Source: Arthrobacter alpinus
GTDB taxonomy: Bacteria > Actinomycetota > Actinomycetes > Actinomycetales > Micrococcaceae
DNA length: 64,000 nucleotides
NCBI RefSeq assembly: GCF_001294625.1
Contig: NZ_CP012677.1
Coordinates: 2,480,001 to 2,544,000 of the forward strand
Direction: 5' to 3'
Position numbers and translations under genes: made by a program
Shown: positions 42,407 through 51,443 of the stretch, one piece after another
Layout of the letters: every line of letters starts with the position of its first letter
Numbering within the stretch: the stretch's first letter is position 1
Notes under the pieces: generated by a model
The model's input: the letters and a program-made list of their open reading frames with translations, nothing else
The model's database searches: none
What the model was told of the DNA's origin: nothing

Positions 42407-44006
42407 GACCCCTCCAATATGGTTCGCGCAGATCGCGCTTCAAAATTTTCCCCGTCGCATTGCGCGGCAGTTCCTCCACAAAATCCACCGAGGTGGGGCA
42501 CTGGTAGTGGGCCAGTCGCTCACGGCAGAAGGCGATGAGGTCCGCTTCGCCCACTGTACTGCCCTCGTTGCGAACCACTACAGCCTTGACGGTCTCGACC
42601 CATTTGGGGTGCGGGACGCCCATAACAATCCCCTCGTTGACATCCGGGTGGGCCATGAGCACGTTCTCCACCTCGGGGCAGTAGACGTTCTCGCCGCCAG
42701 AGATGATCATGTCCTTGAGACGGTCCACCATGTACAGGTAGCCGTCCTCATCCATGTGCCCGATGTCCCCGGAGCACAGGAATCCGTCAGCTGTGAACGC
42801 GTTGGCGGTGTCCTCGGGGCGGTTCAGGTAGCCTCTCATGGTCAGCCGGCCGCGGACCTGAATCTCGCCGTTGACGCCGGCGGGCAGGACCTCGTGCGTG
42901 AAGGGCTCCGCGATCCGGATCTCCAGCCCCGGCAGCGCACGCCCCACCGATTGCAGCACCTCCGGCCGCGGCGGATTCCGGTGGTCCGTGTCTTGGAGCA
43001 TGGAGGCGATGCCGGAGAGCTCGGTCATGCCGAACACGTGCGCCAGTTCCGTGTCCGGCCAGGTTTTGAGGGTCTTGGCCAGAAGCGGCAACGGCATGGG
43101 CGAGGAGCCGTACGCGATCTTCTTCAGCGAGGAAAAAGCGGCCGCAGCCTGCTCCCCCGCACCGAGGACGGCGTGGATGACGGCCGGAACCAGGAACGCG
43201 AACCGGGCCCCCTGGGCAATCGCCTTCATGAGCGAGGGCCCGGAGGGGTCACGCAGGTAAATGGTGCTCGCACCCGCGTAAATCCCCACCTGGAGATAGC
43301 AGGAACCACCCACGTGGAACATCGGCATGCCAACCATGTTCACGTCGCCCGGCACCATGCGGAAGCCCTCATTGGCCATGACGGAGTGTGCGTTGACCGA
43401 CGTGTGCGTCAGCTCCACGCCCTTGGGCCGGCCCGTGCTGCCCGAGGTGTAGACGACCAGGACCGTGTCGTTCGGGTCAATCTCTTCACGTACGACGCCG
43501 TTGCCTCCTTCCGAATTTTCGGCGGCTTCCATGCCTTCCGGGGCTTGGGCGCCGCCGGCAAGGAACGGCTCATATTCGTCGTTTTCTCCTCCGATGGCGA
43601 CGGTGCGGGGCGGCTTAGTTTCACTCTCGGCTGCGGCTGCCTGCAGCACGCCCTGGAACTCGGCGCCGTAAAACACTATTTTCGGGGTCGAGTCTTCAAG
43701 GATGTAGGCCAGCTGGCCGGGGGCCAGGCGGAAGTTGCCCACCACCGTGCCGGCGCCGAGTGCTGCTGCGGCAAAGGTCAGTTCAACGATGGCCATGTGG
43801 TTCATGTCGAAGGTGAGGATGCGGTCCCCCCGCCTGATGGCGGCCCTCCGCAGGGCCTCTGTCAGCGCGAGGATCCGGGGCCGCCACTGGGCCCAGGTGT
43901 AATTGACGTCGCCGCAGATGACGGCGTTTTCATCGGGCCTTTCCTTGGCCCAGTGGTCCAGCCGGTCCTGCAGAAACACCGGCGTCGCAAGGGTGTCAAG
44001 CGTCAT
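42390..44006 (-). CDS. Acyl-CoA ligase, FadD type
   Basis: The 538-residue ANL-superfamily ligase has VVYTSGSTGRPKGVEL, FGMTELSGIAS and the C-terminal NATGKILKRDLRE. A low-complexity, acidic insertion before the P-loop (around GGAQAPEGMEAAEN) is unusual. The start ATG 44004-44006 has AAAGG upstream. It ends inside the SDR gene, so the two are coupled. Located downstream of the carboxylase operon, it likely supplies the CoA ester for that pathway. Confidence 0.87.
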   Translation of the reverse strand: MTLDTLATPVFLQDRLDHWAKERPDENAVICGDVNYTWAQWRPRILALTEALRRAAIRRGDRILTFDMNHMAIVELTFAAAALGAGTVVGNFRLAPGQLAYILEDSTPKIVFYGAEFQGVLQAAAAESETKPPRTVAIGGENDEYEPFLAGGAQAPEGMEAAENSEGGNGVVREEIDPNDTVLVVYTSGSTGRPKGVELTHTSVNAHSVMANEGFRMVPGDVNMVGMPMFHVGGSCYLQVGIYAGASTIYLRDPSGPSLMKAIAQGARFAFLVPAVIHAVLGAGEQAAAAFSSLKKIAYGSSPMPLPLLAKTLKTWPDTELAHVFGMTELSGIASMLQDTDHRNPPRPEVLQSVGRALPGLEIRIAEPFTHEVLPAGVNGEIQVRGRLTMRGYLNRPEDTANAFTADGFLCSGDIGHMDEDGYLYMVDRLKDMIISGGENVYCPEVENVLMAHPDVNEGIVMGVPHPKWVETVKAVVVRNEGSTVGEADLIAFCRERLAHYQCPTSVDFVEELPRNATGKILKRDLREPYWRGHDRNI

Positions 44007-44071
44007 GTCTAACCTTTCTGTTGCGCCGGCGTCATTGCCGGGGGTTGGTACACGAGGGTTGGAGAGGGCTG

Positions 44072-44115
44072 AGGTGATGCAGGGTTCATGAAAAACCTGC
44101 CAAAGGTGATGCAGC
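44072..44115 (-). repeat. Dispersed intergenic repeat, copy B
   Basis: On the minus strand: AACGCTGCATCACC, an 18-bp centre containing GGTTTTTC, then AACCCTGCATCACC. Same block order and spacing as the elements after modC and at 52985. It lies in the 120-bp gap between the crotonase and FadD genes. Confidence 0.55.
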
Positions 44116-44126
44116 GTTGGGGCGGG

Positions 44127-44903
44127 TCAGGGGGCGGGGAGGCTCCAGGACGGCTTGCGGCGTTCCAGGAACGCGGCCATGCCCTCCTTTGCCTCCGGTG
44201 TGGTGAAGAGCCGGGACGACAGTTCAACCATCTGCCCGGCACCTTCATTGAGGGCGGCGAGCATGGTGGCGGCGGCCATCTTCTTGCTCACTGCCAGGCC
44301 CTGGGGGGAACCCTGCCGGATGCCGGCCAGGATGGGTTCCAGGGCGGCATCCACGTCGTCCACCGCGAGTGTGATGAGTCCGCAGTCCTGCGCCTTTGCG
44401 GCGTCGAACGACTCCCCGGTCAGGTAGTAGCGGGACACGGCCCGGCTGCTCATCCGCGGCAGCGTGGTCAGCGAGATGATGGCCGGGCCCAGCCCGATCC
44501 GCACCTCGGAAAAGGCGAAGGTGGCGGAAGAGGCCGCCACGACTATGTCGCACGCACCCAGCATGCCCAGCCCGCCTGCCCGGGCCACGCCGCGAACCAG
44601 GGCAATGACGGGCACGGACACCGTGAGGATGGTGCGCAGGATCGTGACCAGATCCTGCGCGCCGGCCTCGACGCCGTGGGCGCCGGCCTCCTTGAGGTCC
44701 GCCCCTGCGCAGAACACGCTGCCGGTGTGTGTGAGCAGAATCCCGCGGACCTGTCCGGCGCCGGCTGCGAGCGCGGCCCGTTCCAGCCCGGCAACGAGCT
44801 CGCCCACCAGCTGGCGGGACAGCGCGTTGCGGTTGCCGGGCGAGTCCAGGGTGATCGTGGCGATGCCACCCGAAACGGCGTAGCGGACCAGTTCAGCAGT
44901 CAC
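44127..44903 (-). CDS. Enoyl-CoA hydratase family protein (carboxylase operon)
   Basis: The 258-residue crotonase has FCAGADLKEAGAHG (oxyanion region) and GGLGMLGACDIVVAASSATF. It starts at ATG 44901-44903, three bases after the dehydrogenase stop. In the operon with an acyl-CoA carboxylase and AtuA it occupies the place of the hydratase for 3-methylglutaconyl- or isohexenylglutaconyl-type CoA. The typical Glu of the second catalytic position is in SEVRIGLGP. Confidence 0.85.
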   Translation of the reverse strand: MTAELVRYAVSGGIATITLDSPGNRNALSRQLVGELVAGLERAALAAGAGQVRGILLTHTGSVFCAGADLKEAGAHGVEAGAQDLVTILRTILTVSVPVIALVRGVARAGGLGMLGACDIVVAASSATFAFSEVRIGLGPAIISLTTLPRMSSRAVSRYYLTGESFDAAKAQDCGLITLAVDDVDAALEPILAGIRQGSPQGLAVSKKMAAATMLAALNEGAGQMVELSSRLFTTPEAKEGMAAFLERRKPSWSLPAP

Positions 44904-44906
44904 GGG

Positions 44907-46064
44907 TCAGTAGCTCTTCGGCAGGCCGAGCGAGTGCTGGGCAATGAAGTTCAGCACCATCTCACGGCTGACCGGCGCCACCCGGCCAATACGGGCCAAG
45001 CCCAGCATTTGTGCCAGGCCGTATTCCTTGCTCAGGCCGTTGCCGCCCATGGACTGGATGGCCACATCCAGGGCGTTGATGCTGGCCTCGGCACCGGAGT
45101 ACTTGGCCATGTTGGCTGCCTCGCCGGCGGCCTTGTCTTCCCCTGCGTCGTAGAGCGCTGCGGCCCGGAGCATCATGAGCCGGCTCAGTTCCACCTCGAT
45201 GTGTGCCTTGGCCAGTGGGTGGGCGATTCCCTGGTGTGCACCGATGGGCTGGCCCCAGACCTCGCGTTCCTTCACGTAGTCCACGGCCTTGTTGATGGCG
45301 TAGCGGCCCGTGCCCACCGCGATGGCGGAGGCCATGATGCGTTCCGGGTTCAGCCCGGCAAACAGGGCTTCCAGGGGTGCGTCGGCGCCGCCCACCAAAG
45401 CAGAAGACGGGAGGCGGACGTCGTCCAGGAACAGCAGGTACTGCTTCTCCGATTCGATAATGTCCATCTCCACCTCCCGGTATTCAAAGCCGGGGGTTTC
45501 CCGTGGCAGCACGAACATGGCCGGGCGCAGGCGGCCATTGCGCTCATCCACGGTGCGCGCCACGATCAGCACGTAGTCGGCGTTGTTGACGCCGGTGACA
45601 TAGATCTTGCGGCCGTTGAGCACCCAGTCGTCGCCGTCGCGGCGGGCCACGGTGGAGATGTTGTGCGAGTTGGAGCCGGCGTCGGGCTCGGTGATGCCGA
45701 AGGCCATGACGATGGAGCCGTCGGCAAATCCTGGCAGCCACTCCTGCTTCTGTTCGTCCGTGCCGTATCTGGCGATGATCGTGCCGCAGATGGCCGGGGA
45801 CACTACCATCATGATCATCGATGCACCCAAGGCGGAGGACTCCTCCAGCACGGCGGCGAGTTCGTAGATGCCCGCCCCGCCGCCGCCGTATTCCTCCGGC
45901 ACCGAGACGCCCAGGAAGCCGGCTTCGCCGAGCTCCTGCCACATTTCCGTCATAGATTCCCCGGCGCGCGCGTGCTTGGTGGCGTATTCGTGACCGTAGC
46001 GGCCCACGATGTCCCGCACCGCCGCTCGCAGGGCCTGCTGTTCTTCAGTTTCAACAATGCTCAT
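44907..46064 (-). CDS. Acyl-CoA dehydrogenase (carboxylase operon)
   Basis: The 385-residue dehydrogenase starts at ATG 46062-46064 with GAGGAG upstream. The frame extends further 5' without similarity. FAD loop FGITEPDAGSNSHNI and C-terminal QSMGGNGLSKEYGLAQMLG are visible. The latter differs from the QLHGG of short-chain enzymes and matches citronellyl-/long-chain-branched types. It probably introduces the double bond that the carboxylase requires. Confidence 0.88.
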   Translation of the reverse strand: MSIVETEEQQALRAAVRDIVGRYGHEYATKHARAGESMTEMWQELGEAGFLGVSVPEEYGGGGAGIYELAAVLEESSALGASMIMMVVSPAICGTIIARYGTDEQKQEWLPGFADGSIVMAFGITEPDAGSNSHNISTVARRDGDDWVLNGRKIYVTGVNNADYVLIVARTVDERNGRLRPAMFVLPRETPGFEYREVEMDIIESEKQYLLFLDDVRLPSSALVGGADAPLEALFAGLNPERIMASAIAVGTGRYAINKAVDYVKEREVWGQPIGAHQGIAHPLAKAHIEVELSRLMMLRAAALYDAGEDKAAGEAANMAKYSGAEASINALDVAIQSMGGNGLSKEYGLAQMLGLARIGRVAPVSREMVLNFIAQHSLGLPKSY

Positions 46065-46104
46065 CTGCTTCTCCTCGTTGAGTTTCCAAGTCATTGAATT
46101 CTTC

Positions 46105-48138
46105 TTATTTGACGGCGGAGTCGGCGGCGTTGACCACGGCCAGCACCATGCCCACGTCCACGTTCTGCCCCACCGTGACCGGCAGCTCGGCCACCACCCC
46201 GTCCACCGGGGCACCGATGGTGTGCAACATCTTCATGGCCTCCAACACCAGCAGCGGCTGGCCCGCGGTGACCGCATCACCCGCCTGCACGTGCACGCTG
46301 ACCACGGCGCCGGGCATGGGGGCGGTGAGTGAGCCCTCCGCCACGGCCAGGGACGGGTCGGGGAAGCGCTCCACCTCGGTGAAGGTGACGGAGCCGCCGT
46401 CGCCATCCACCTCAATCACCGTCGCGGCATTCGTTGCGTAGTGGGCCAGGTGCCACGTGCGCACCAGCCCGTCCACGTCCAAGCTCACCTGCTCGGCGCT
46501 CAGATGCACGACGCCGGTCCCCCCGAATCCCTCCGCCTTCAGTCCGCGGCGGGTCAGGGCATACCGGATGGGGTGCTCCCCTGCCGGACCGGCAAAGGTG
46601 GTGGTGTGCTGCATGGAGGGAAGGTTCCGCCAGCCGCTGGGCAGCCCGCCCAGCACCCCATTGCTGCGGGCCTGGTCCCTGCGCAGTGCGGCACCGGCCA
46701 GGGCTGCTGCGAGCGCGGCCAACTTTTCCTCCGCAGGTCCGGCCACCGGTGCCGCCAGGGTTTCCAGCCCGTGGGTGGACAGGAACGCGGTGTCTGTCTC
46801 CCCCGCCAGGAACGCTTTGTGGCGCAGGATGTGCACGAGCAAATCCCGGTTGGTGCGCACACCGTGGATGCGGGCTGTGGCCAGGGCCTTGGCCAGGGTG
46901 CGTGCGGCCTCGGTGCGGGTGGGGGCCCAGGCGATGAGTTTGGCCAGCATGGGGTCGTAGTGGATGGAGACGGTGGAACCGGCCTCCACGGAGGAGTCCA
47001 GGCGCAGCCCGCGCTCGCGGGCCGGGAGCGCAAAATCCGCAGCCAGCCCGTCGACCTCGAAGCGCTGGATGGTCCCGGTCTGTGGCGCCCAGCCCGCAGC
47101 CGGGTCCTCGGCATAAAGACGCACCTCAATGGCTGCCCCACCCACCATGCCGGCACGTGGGGACGGCTGCCTCTCAGGCAGCTTCCCGCCCGCGGCCACC
47201 TCCAGCTGCAGCGCCACCAGGTCCAGGCCCGTGGTGCATTCGGTGACGGGGTGTTCCACCTGCAGGCGGGTGTTCATCTCCAGGAAGTAGAAGCGCCCGG
47301 CCTCGTCTGCCAGGAACTCCACGGTTCCGGCGCCCACATAGTCAACGGCCCTCGCCGCGGCCACGGCCGCCGCAAAGAGCTTCTCGCGCATGCCAGGAGT
47401 GCGTTCCACCAGGGGCGACGGCGCCTCCTCCACCACTTTTTGGTGGCGTCGCTGGATGGAGCATTCGCGCTCCCCCACGGCCCACACCGTCCCGTGGGCA
47501 TCTGCCATGATCTGGACTTCCACGTGATGGCCCGTTTCCAGGTACGGCTCGCAAAATACGGTCCCATCGCCGAAGGCGCTCGCAGCCTCCGTGCTGGCGG
47601 CCTCCAATTCAGCGGGAAGGTCGGCCACGGCCCGGACGATGCGCATGCCGCGCCCACCGCCACCAGCGGACGCCTTGATCAGCACGGGCAGCTGGCTCTC
47701 CGTGACAGTGGCCGGGTCCAGTTCGGTCAGGACCGGCACGCCGCCGGCGGCCACCAGCAGCTTTGACTCAATCTTTGAGCCCATGGAATCGATCGCCGCC
47801 GGTGAGGGGCCGATCCAGGTCAAGCCCGCCGCCTCCACGGCCCGGGCAAAACCGGCGTTCTCGGATAGGAAGCCGTAACCGGGGTGGATGGCATCGGCCC
47901 CGGCCCTCAACGCTGCAGCAATGATCACCTCCGCGCGCAGGTACGTATCGGAGGCGGCCGTCCCGGGCAGGTGCACCGCGGTGTCCGCGTCCAGGACAAA
48001 GGGGGCTCCGGCGTCGGGCGTGGAAAAGACAGCCACGGTGGAGATGCCGCGCTCCCGGCAGGAGTGGAAGACTCGGCGGGCGATCTCGCCGCGGTTGGCG
48101 ACGAGAACGCAGGTGATGGGTTGGTTCATGGTGGTCAT
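46105..48138 (-). CDS. Acyl-CoA carboxylase alpha subunit (biotin carboxylase and biotin carrier)
   Basis: The 677-residue protein has a biotin-carboxylase ATP-grasp domain (VANRGEIARRVF; GGGGRGMRIV; EMNTRLQVEHPVTE) and ends in a biotinyl domain with EAMKM around residue 643. It carboxylates biotin with bicarbonate and ATP for the beta subunit encoded upstream. The length matches 3-methylcrotonyl-/geranyl-CoA carboxylase alpha subunits. A second ATG nine bases downstream could be the actual start. Six bases separate it from the beta-subunit stop. Confidence 0.93.
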   Translation of the reverse strand: MTTMNQPITCVLVANRGEIARRVFHSCRERGISTVAVFSTPDAGAPFVLDADTAVHLPGTAASDTYLRAEVIIAAALRAGADAIHPGYGFLSENAGFARAVEAAGLTWIGPSPAAIDSMGSKIESKLLVAAGGVPVLTELDPATVTESQLPVLIKASAGGGGRGMRIVRAVADLPAELEAASTEAASAFGDGTVFCEPYLETGHHVEVQIMADAHGTVWAVGERECSIQRRHQKVVEEAPSPLVERTPGMREKLFAAAVAAARAVDYVGAGTVEFLADEAGRFYFLEMNTRLQVEHPVTECTTGLDLVALQLEVAAGGKLPERQPSPRAGMVGGAAIEVRLYAEDPAAGWAPQTGTIQRFEVDGLAADFALPARERGLRLDSSVEAGSTVSIHYDPMLAKLIAWAPTRTEAARTLAKALATARIHGVRTNRDLLVHILRHKAFLAGETDTAFLSTHGLETLAAPVAGPAEEKLAALAAALAGAALRRDQARSNGVLGGLPSGWRNLPSMQHTTTFAGPAGEHPIRYALTRRGLKAEGFGGTGVVHLSAEQVSLDVDGLVRTWHLAHYATNAATVIEVDGDGGSVTFTEVERFPDPSLAVAEGSLTAPMPGAVVSVHVQAGDAVTAGQPLLVLEAMKMLHTIGAPVDGVVAELPVTVGQNVDVGMVLAVVNAADSAVK

Positions 48139-48144
48139 TTTGGC

Positions 48145-49740
48145 TCACATCCGGAAGACGCCGAAGCCCTCGGCGCCCTTGATTTCGGTGGTGGCGATGG
48201 CCGAGAGTGCCATTCCCAGCACGGTGCGGGTGTCGCGGGGGTCGATGATGCCGTCGTCGTAGAGCTTTCCGGAGAGGAAGGTGGGCAGCGATTCGGCCTC
48301 GATCTGGGCCTCGACGACGGCGCGCATCATGGCGTCTGCGTCCTCGTCGAAGTCGCGCCCCGTGGAGGCTGCTGCGGCGCGGCCCACGATCGACATGACG
48401 CCTGCCAGCTGCGCTGCCCCCATGACTGAGGAGCGGGCGGAGGGCCAGGAGAACAGGAAGCGGGGGTCAAAGGCGCGCCCGCACATGCCGTAGTGGCCCG
48501 CACCAAAGGAGGCCCCCAGAAGCACGGAGAGGTGCGGGACGGTGGAGTTGGAGACGGCGTTGATCATCATGGAGCCGTGTTTGATGATGCCGGCCTGCTC
48601 GTATTCCTTGCCCACCATGTATCCGGTCGTGTTGTGCAGGAACAGCAGGGGTGTGTTGGAGGCGTTGGCGAGCTGGATGAACTGGGCCGCCTTTTGCGCC
48701 TCGGCGGAGAACAGCACGCCGCGGGCGTTGGCCAGGATGCCCACTGGGTGGCCGTGGATGCGGGCCCAGCCGGTGACCAGGGAGGTGCCGTAGAGGGCCT
48801 TGAACTCGTCAAAGTCGCTGCCGTCCACCACGCGGGCGATGACCTCGCGGGGGTCGAAGGGTACCTTGAGGTCGGAGGGGACGATGCCCAGGAGCTCCTG
48901 CTCATCCATCAGCGGCTCCACGGCGGGCGCCGGGGCCGGACCTTTTTTAACCCAGTTGAGCCGGGCCACGATTCGGCGACCGATCCGAAGCGCGTCCATC
49001 TCATCGAGCGCGTAGTAGTCGGCGAGGCCGGAGACGCGGGCATGCATGTCGGCACCGCCCAGGGACTCGTCGTCGGACTCCTCCCCCGTGGCCATCTTTA
49101 CCAGCGGCGGGCCAGCCAAAAACACCTTGGAGCGTTCCTTGATCATGACGATGTGATCGCTCATACCGGGGACATATGCGCCGCCGGCCGTGGAGTTGCC
49201 AAACACGAGCGCAATGGTGGGGATGCCTGCAGCGGAGAGCCGCGTGAGGTCGCGGAACAGCTTACCGCCGGGGATGAAGATTTCGCTTTGGGTGGGCAGG
49301 TCGGCACCGCCGGATTCCACCAGGGAAATGACGGGCAGCCGGTTTTCCCGGGCGATGTCCATGGCACGGAAGATCTTTTTGATCGTGTAGGGGTTGGACG
49401 TGCCGCCCTTGACGGTGGGTTCATGGGCCACGATCAGGCACTCAACGCCTTCCACGACGCCGATGCCGGTGACGGCGCTGGCGCCCACATGGAATGTGGT
49501 GCCCCATGCGGCCAGCGGTGAGAGTTCCAGGAACGGGGAGTCCCTGTCCAGGAGCATTTCCACCCGCTCTCGCGCCAGCAGCTTGCCGCGTTTGCGGTGC
49601 CGTTCCACGGCCTTGTCCCCGCCGGCCGCCAGGACCTTGGCGTATTCGCCGTCCAGCTCGGCCAGCTTTTCCTCCATGGCGCCTTTGTTGGCCATGAACT
49701 CCGCGCTGTGCGGGTCAATCAGGGTGCGTATAGCTGTCAC
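48145..49740 (-). CDS. Acyl-CoA carboxylase beta subunit (carboxyltransferase)
   Basis: The 531-residue carboxyltransferase starts at GTG 49738-49740, overlapping the AtuA stop (GTGA). Upstream frame is meaningless. Motifs GKLLARERVEMLLD, NSTAGGAYVPGMSDH and LGASFGAGHYGMCGRAFDPR match the 3-methylcrotonyl/geranyl-CoA carboxylase branch rather than propionyl-CoA carboxylase. With AtuA next to it, a geranyl- or related isoprenoid-CoA substrate is possible. Which of the two cannot be determined without structure-based comparison. Confidence 0.92.
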   Translation of the reverse strand: MTAIRTLIDPHSAEFMANKGAMEEKLAELDGEYAKVLAAGGDKAVERHRKRGKLLARERVEMLLDRDSPFLELSPLAAWGTTFHVGASAVTGIGVVEGVECLIVAHEPTVKGGTSNPYTIKKIFRAMDIARENRLPVISLVESGGADLPTQSEIFIPGGKLFRDLTRLSAAGIPTIALVFGNSTAGGAYVPGMSDHIVMIKERSKVFLAGPPLVKMATGEESDDESLGGADMHARVSGLADYYALDEMDALRIGRRIVARLNWVKKGPAPAPAVEPLMDEQELLGIVPSDLKVPFDPREVIARVVDGSDFDEFKALYGTSLVTGWARIHGHPVGILANARGVLFSAEAQKAAQFIQLANASNTPLLFLHNTTGYMVGKEYEQAGIIKHGSMMINAVSNSTVPHLSVLLGASFGAGHYGMCGRAFDPRFLFSWPSARSSVMGAAQLAGVMSIVGRAAAASTGRDFDEDADAMMRAVVEAQIEAESLPTFLSGKLYDDGIIDPRDTRTVLGMALSAIATTEIKGAEGFGVFRM

Positions 49741-51443
49741 AGGAATTCCTCCGGGATCTCGAGGTGGCGGGCACGGAGCCATTCGCCCAAAGCCTTGGCC
49801 TGCGCGTCGAAGCGGGCGTTGGACGCCACGCCTTCCCCGAGCAGGCCGCGGATGACAAAGTTCACGGCGTGCAGTTTCGGGAACACATGCCGCTCCACCT
49901 CCATCGTTTTGGTATCGGGCAGCAGCTCCTTTAGCGCCTCCACCGTGAGGGTGTGCACCAGCCAGGGCCAGGCGTCGTCGCGCTCCACCCACACGCCGAC
50001 GTTTGCGTCCCCGCCCTTGTCACCGCTGCGGGCCGCCGCGACCCGCCCGAGCGGGGCACGCGCCGTCGTGCTAGGGCTGGGTAGGGGTGGGAGAGTTGGT
50101 TCCTCCACAGGGGCAAGGGCGACGGCGGATGGGACCGTCCCGGGGTGGGGCGGGACCTCCTCCGTGGTGCCGTCGGGCAACGTGACCAGGTGACGGACCT
50201 GGGTGGCGCGGACCCAGCCGGGCGTGTAGACGCCGTAGGGGGCGGCGTCGCCGGGCGGGGCGGTCAGATGGAAGCCGGGGTAGCTGGCCAGGCCGATCTG
50301 CACGGCGGCATTGGAGAAGGCACGGCCCACGAGCTTTTGGTCCTGTCCGCGGGCCACGCAGTGCAGCATGGCGCTGGCTTGCTCTTCCGTGGCGGCGTCG
50401 TCGTGGTCGGTGCGGGCCAGAGTCCAGGTGGTGCCCTCCGGGACTTGCTGCCCGATCTGGCTTTGGATCAGGGCCGCCTTTTTCTCGATGTCCAGGCCGG
50501 TGAGGACGAATGTGACCTCGTTGCGGAAGCCGCCGAGGGCGTTGATGGAGACCTTCAGCGTGTCCGGCGGGGCCTCACCCTGGATGCCGGAGAGGCGGAC
50601 GCGGTCGGGGCCGGTTTCCTCGAGGTTGATGGAGTCCAGGCGCAGGATGGCGTCCGGGCCGGCGTAGCGGGCGCCGGTGATTTCGTAGACGAGCTGGGCT
50701 GTGACGGTGCCTGCTGTGACGGCGCCGCCGGTGCCGGGGTGCTTGGTGATGGTACTGGAGCCGTCCACTTCGATTTCCGCGATGGGGAAGCCCGGGCGGT
50801 GCATGTCCTCGAACGAGTCGAAAAAGGCGTAGTTGCCGCCGGTGGCCTGAGTGCCGCATTCAATGACGTGGCCGGCCGCCATGGCGCCGGCGATTTCGTT
50901 GTAGTCTGTCTCTTTCCAGCCGAAGTGGTGTGCGGCGGCGCCCACCACGAGCGAGGCGTCGGTGACGCGGCCGGTGACCACAATGTCTGCTCCGGCCCTG
51001 AGTGCTGCGGCGATGCCCCAGCCGCCCAGGTAGGCGTTGGCCGAGAGCGGTGTGCCGTTGCTGGTTGTCAGGCCGAGTTCTTCTGCGCGGTCGATGAGGT
51101 CGTCGCCGTGGACGTGGGCGATTTTTGTCTTGACGTTGAAGGTTTCAGCCAGTTGCGTGAGCTTGTCCGCCAGGCCTTTGGGGTTCAGTCCGCCGGCGTT
51201 GACCACGATCTTCACACCCCTGTCCATGGCCAAGGCCAGGCTCTGCTGCATTTCGGCCAGGAAGGTTTTCGCGTAGCCGGTGGAGGGGTCCTTGGACCTG
51301 TCCCGGGCCAGGATCAACATGGTCAGCTCGGCTAGGTAGTCGCCGGTGATGACGTCAACGGGGCCGCCCTCCAGCATTTCCTGGAAGGCGCCGGCGCGGT
51401 CGCCGTAGAAGCCGGAGGCGTTCGCGATGCGAAGCACGCTCAT
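49737..51443 (-). CDS. Acyclic terpene utilisation AtuA family protein (DUF1446)
   Basis: The 568-residue protein has the N-terminal IANASGFYGDRAGAF and VVNAGGLNPKGLADKL, and GADIVVTGRVTDASLVVG, all characteristic of the AtuA/DUF1446 family. A C-terminal domain (ARSGDKGGDANVGVW) completes the long form. AtuA is encoded in the Pseudomonas citronellol/geraniol operon, but its enzymatic role is not settled. It is coupled by overlapping start/stop to both neighbours. Confidence 0.9.
   Translation of the reverse strand: MSVLRIANASGFYGDRAGAFQEMLEGGPVDVITGDYLAELTMLILARDRSKDPSTGYAKTFLAEMQQSLALAMDRGVKIVVNAGGLNPKGLADKLTQLAETFNVKTKIAHVHGDDLIDRAEELGLTTSNGTPLSANAYLGGWGIAAALRAGADIVVTGRVTDASLVVGAAAHHFGWKETDYNEIAGAMAAGHVIECGTQATGGNYAFFDSFEDMHRPGFPIAEIEVDGSSTITKHPGTGGAVTAGTVTAQLVYEITGARYAGPDAILRLDSINLEETGPDRVRLSGIQGEAPPDTLKVSINALGGFRNEVTFVLTGLDIEKKAALIQSQIGQQVPEGTTWTLARTDHDDAATEEQASAMLHCVARGQDQKLVGRAFSNAAVQIGLASYPGFHLTAPPGDAAPYGVYTPGWVRATQVRHLVTLPDGTTEEVPPHPGTVPSAVALAPVEEPTLPPLPSPSTTARAPLGRVAAARSGDKGGDANVGVWVERDDAWPWLVHTLTVEALKELLPDTKTMEVERHVFPKLHAVNFVIRGLLGEGVASNARFDAQAKALGEWLRARHLEIPEEFL

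Noticed and set aside
41838..44012. A 724-codon plus-strand frame
   Set aside because: Antisense to the SDR and FadD genes, which have clear motifs and ribosome-binding sites.
44088..46097. A 669-codon plus-strand frame
   Set aside because: Antisense to crotonase and acyl-CoA dehydrogenase genes with intact catalytic motifs.
49741..49992. N-terminal extension of the carboxyltransferase
   Set aside because: Overlaps the AtuA coding region, no similarity; GTG at 49740 has the expected start and a coupling overlap.
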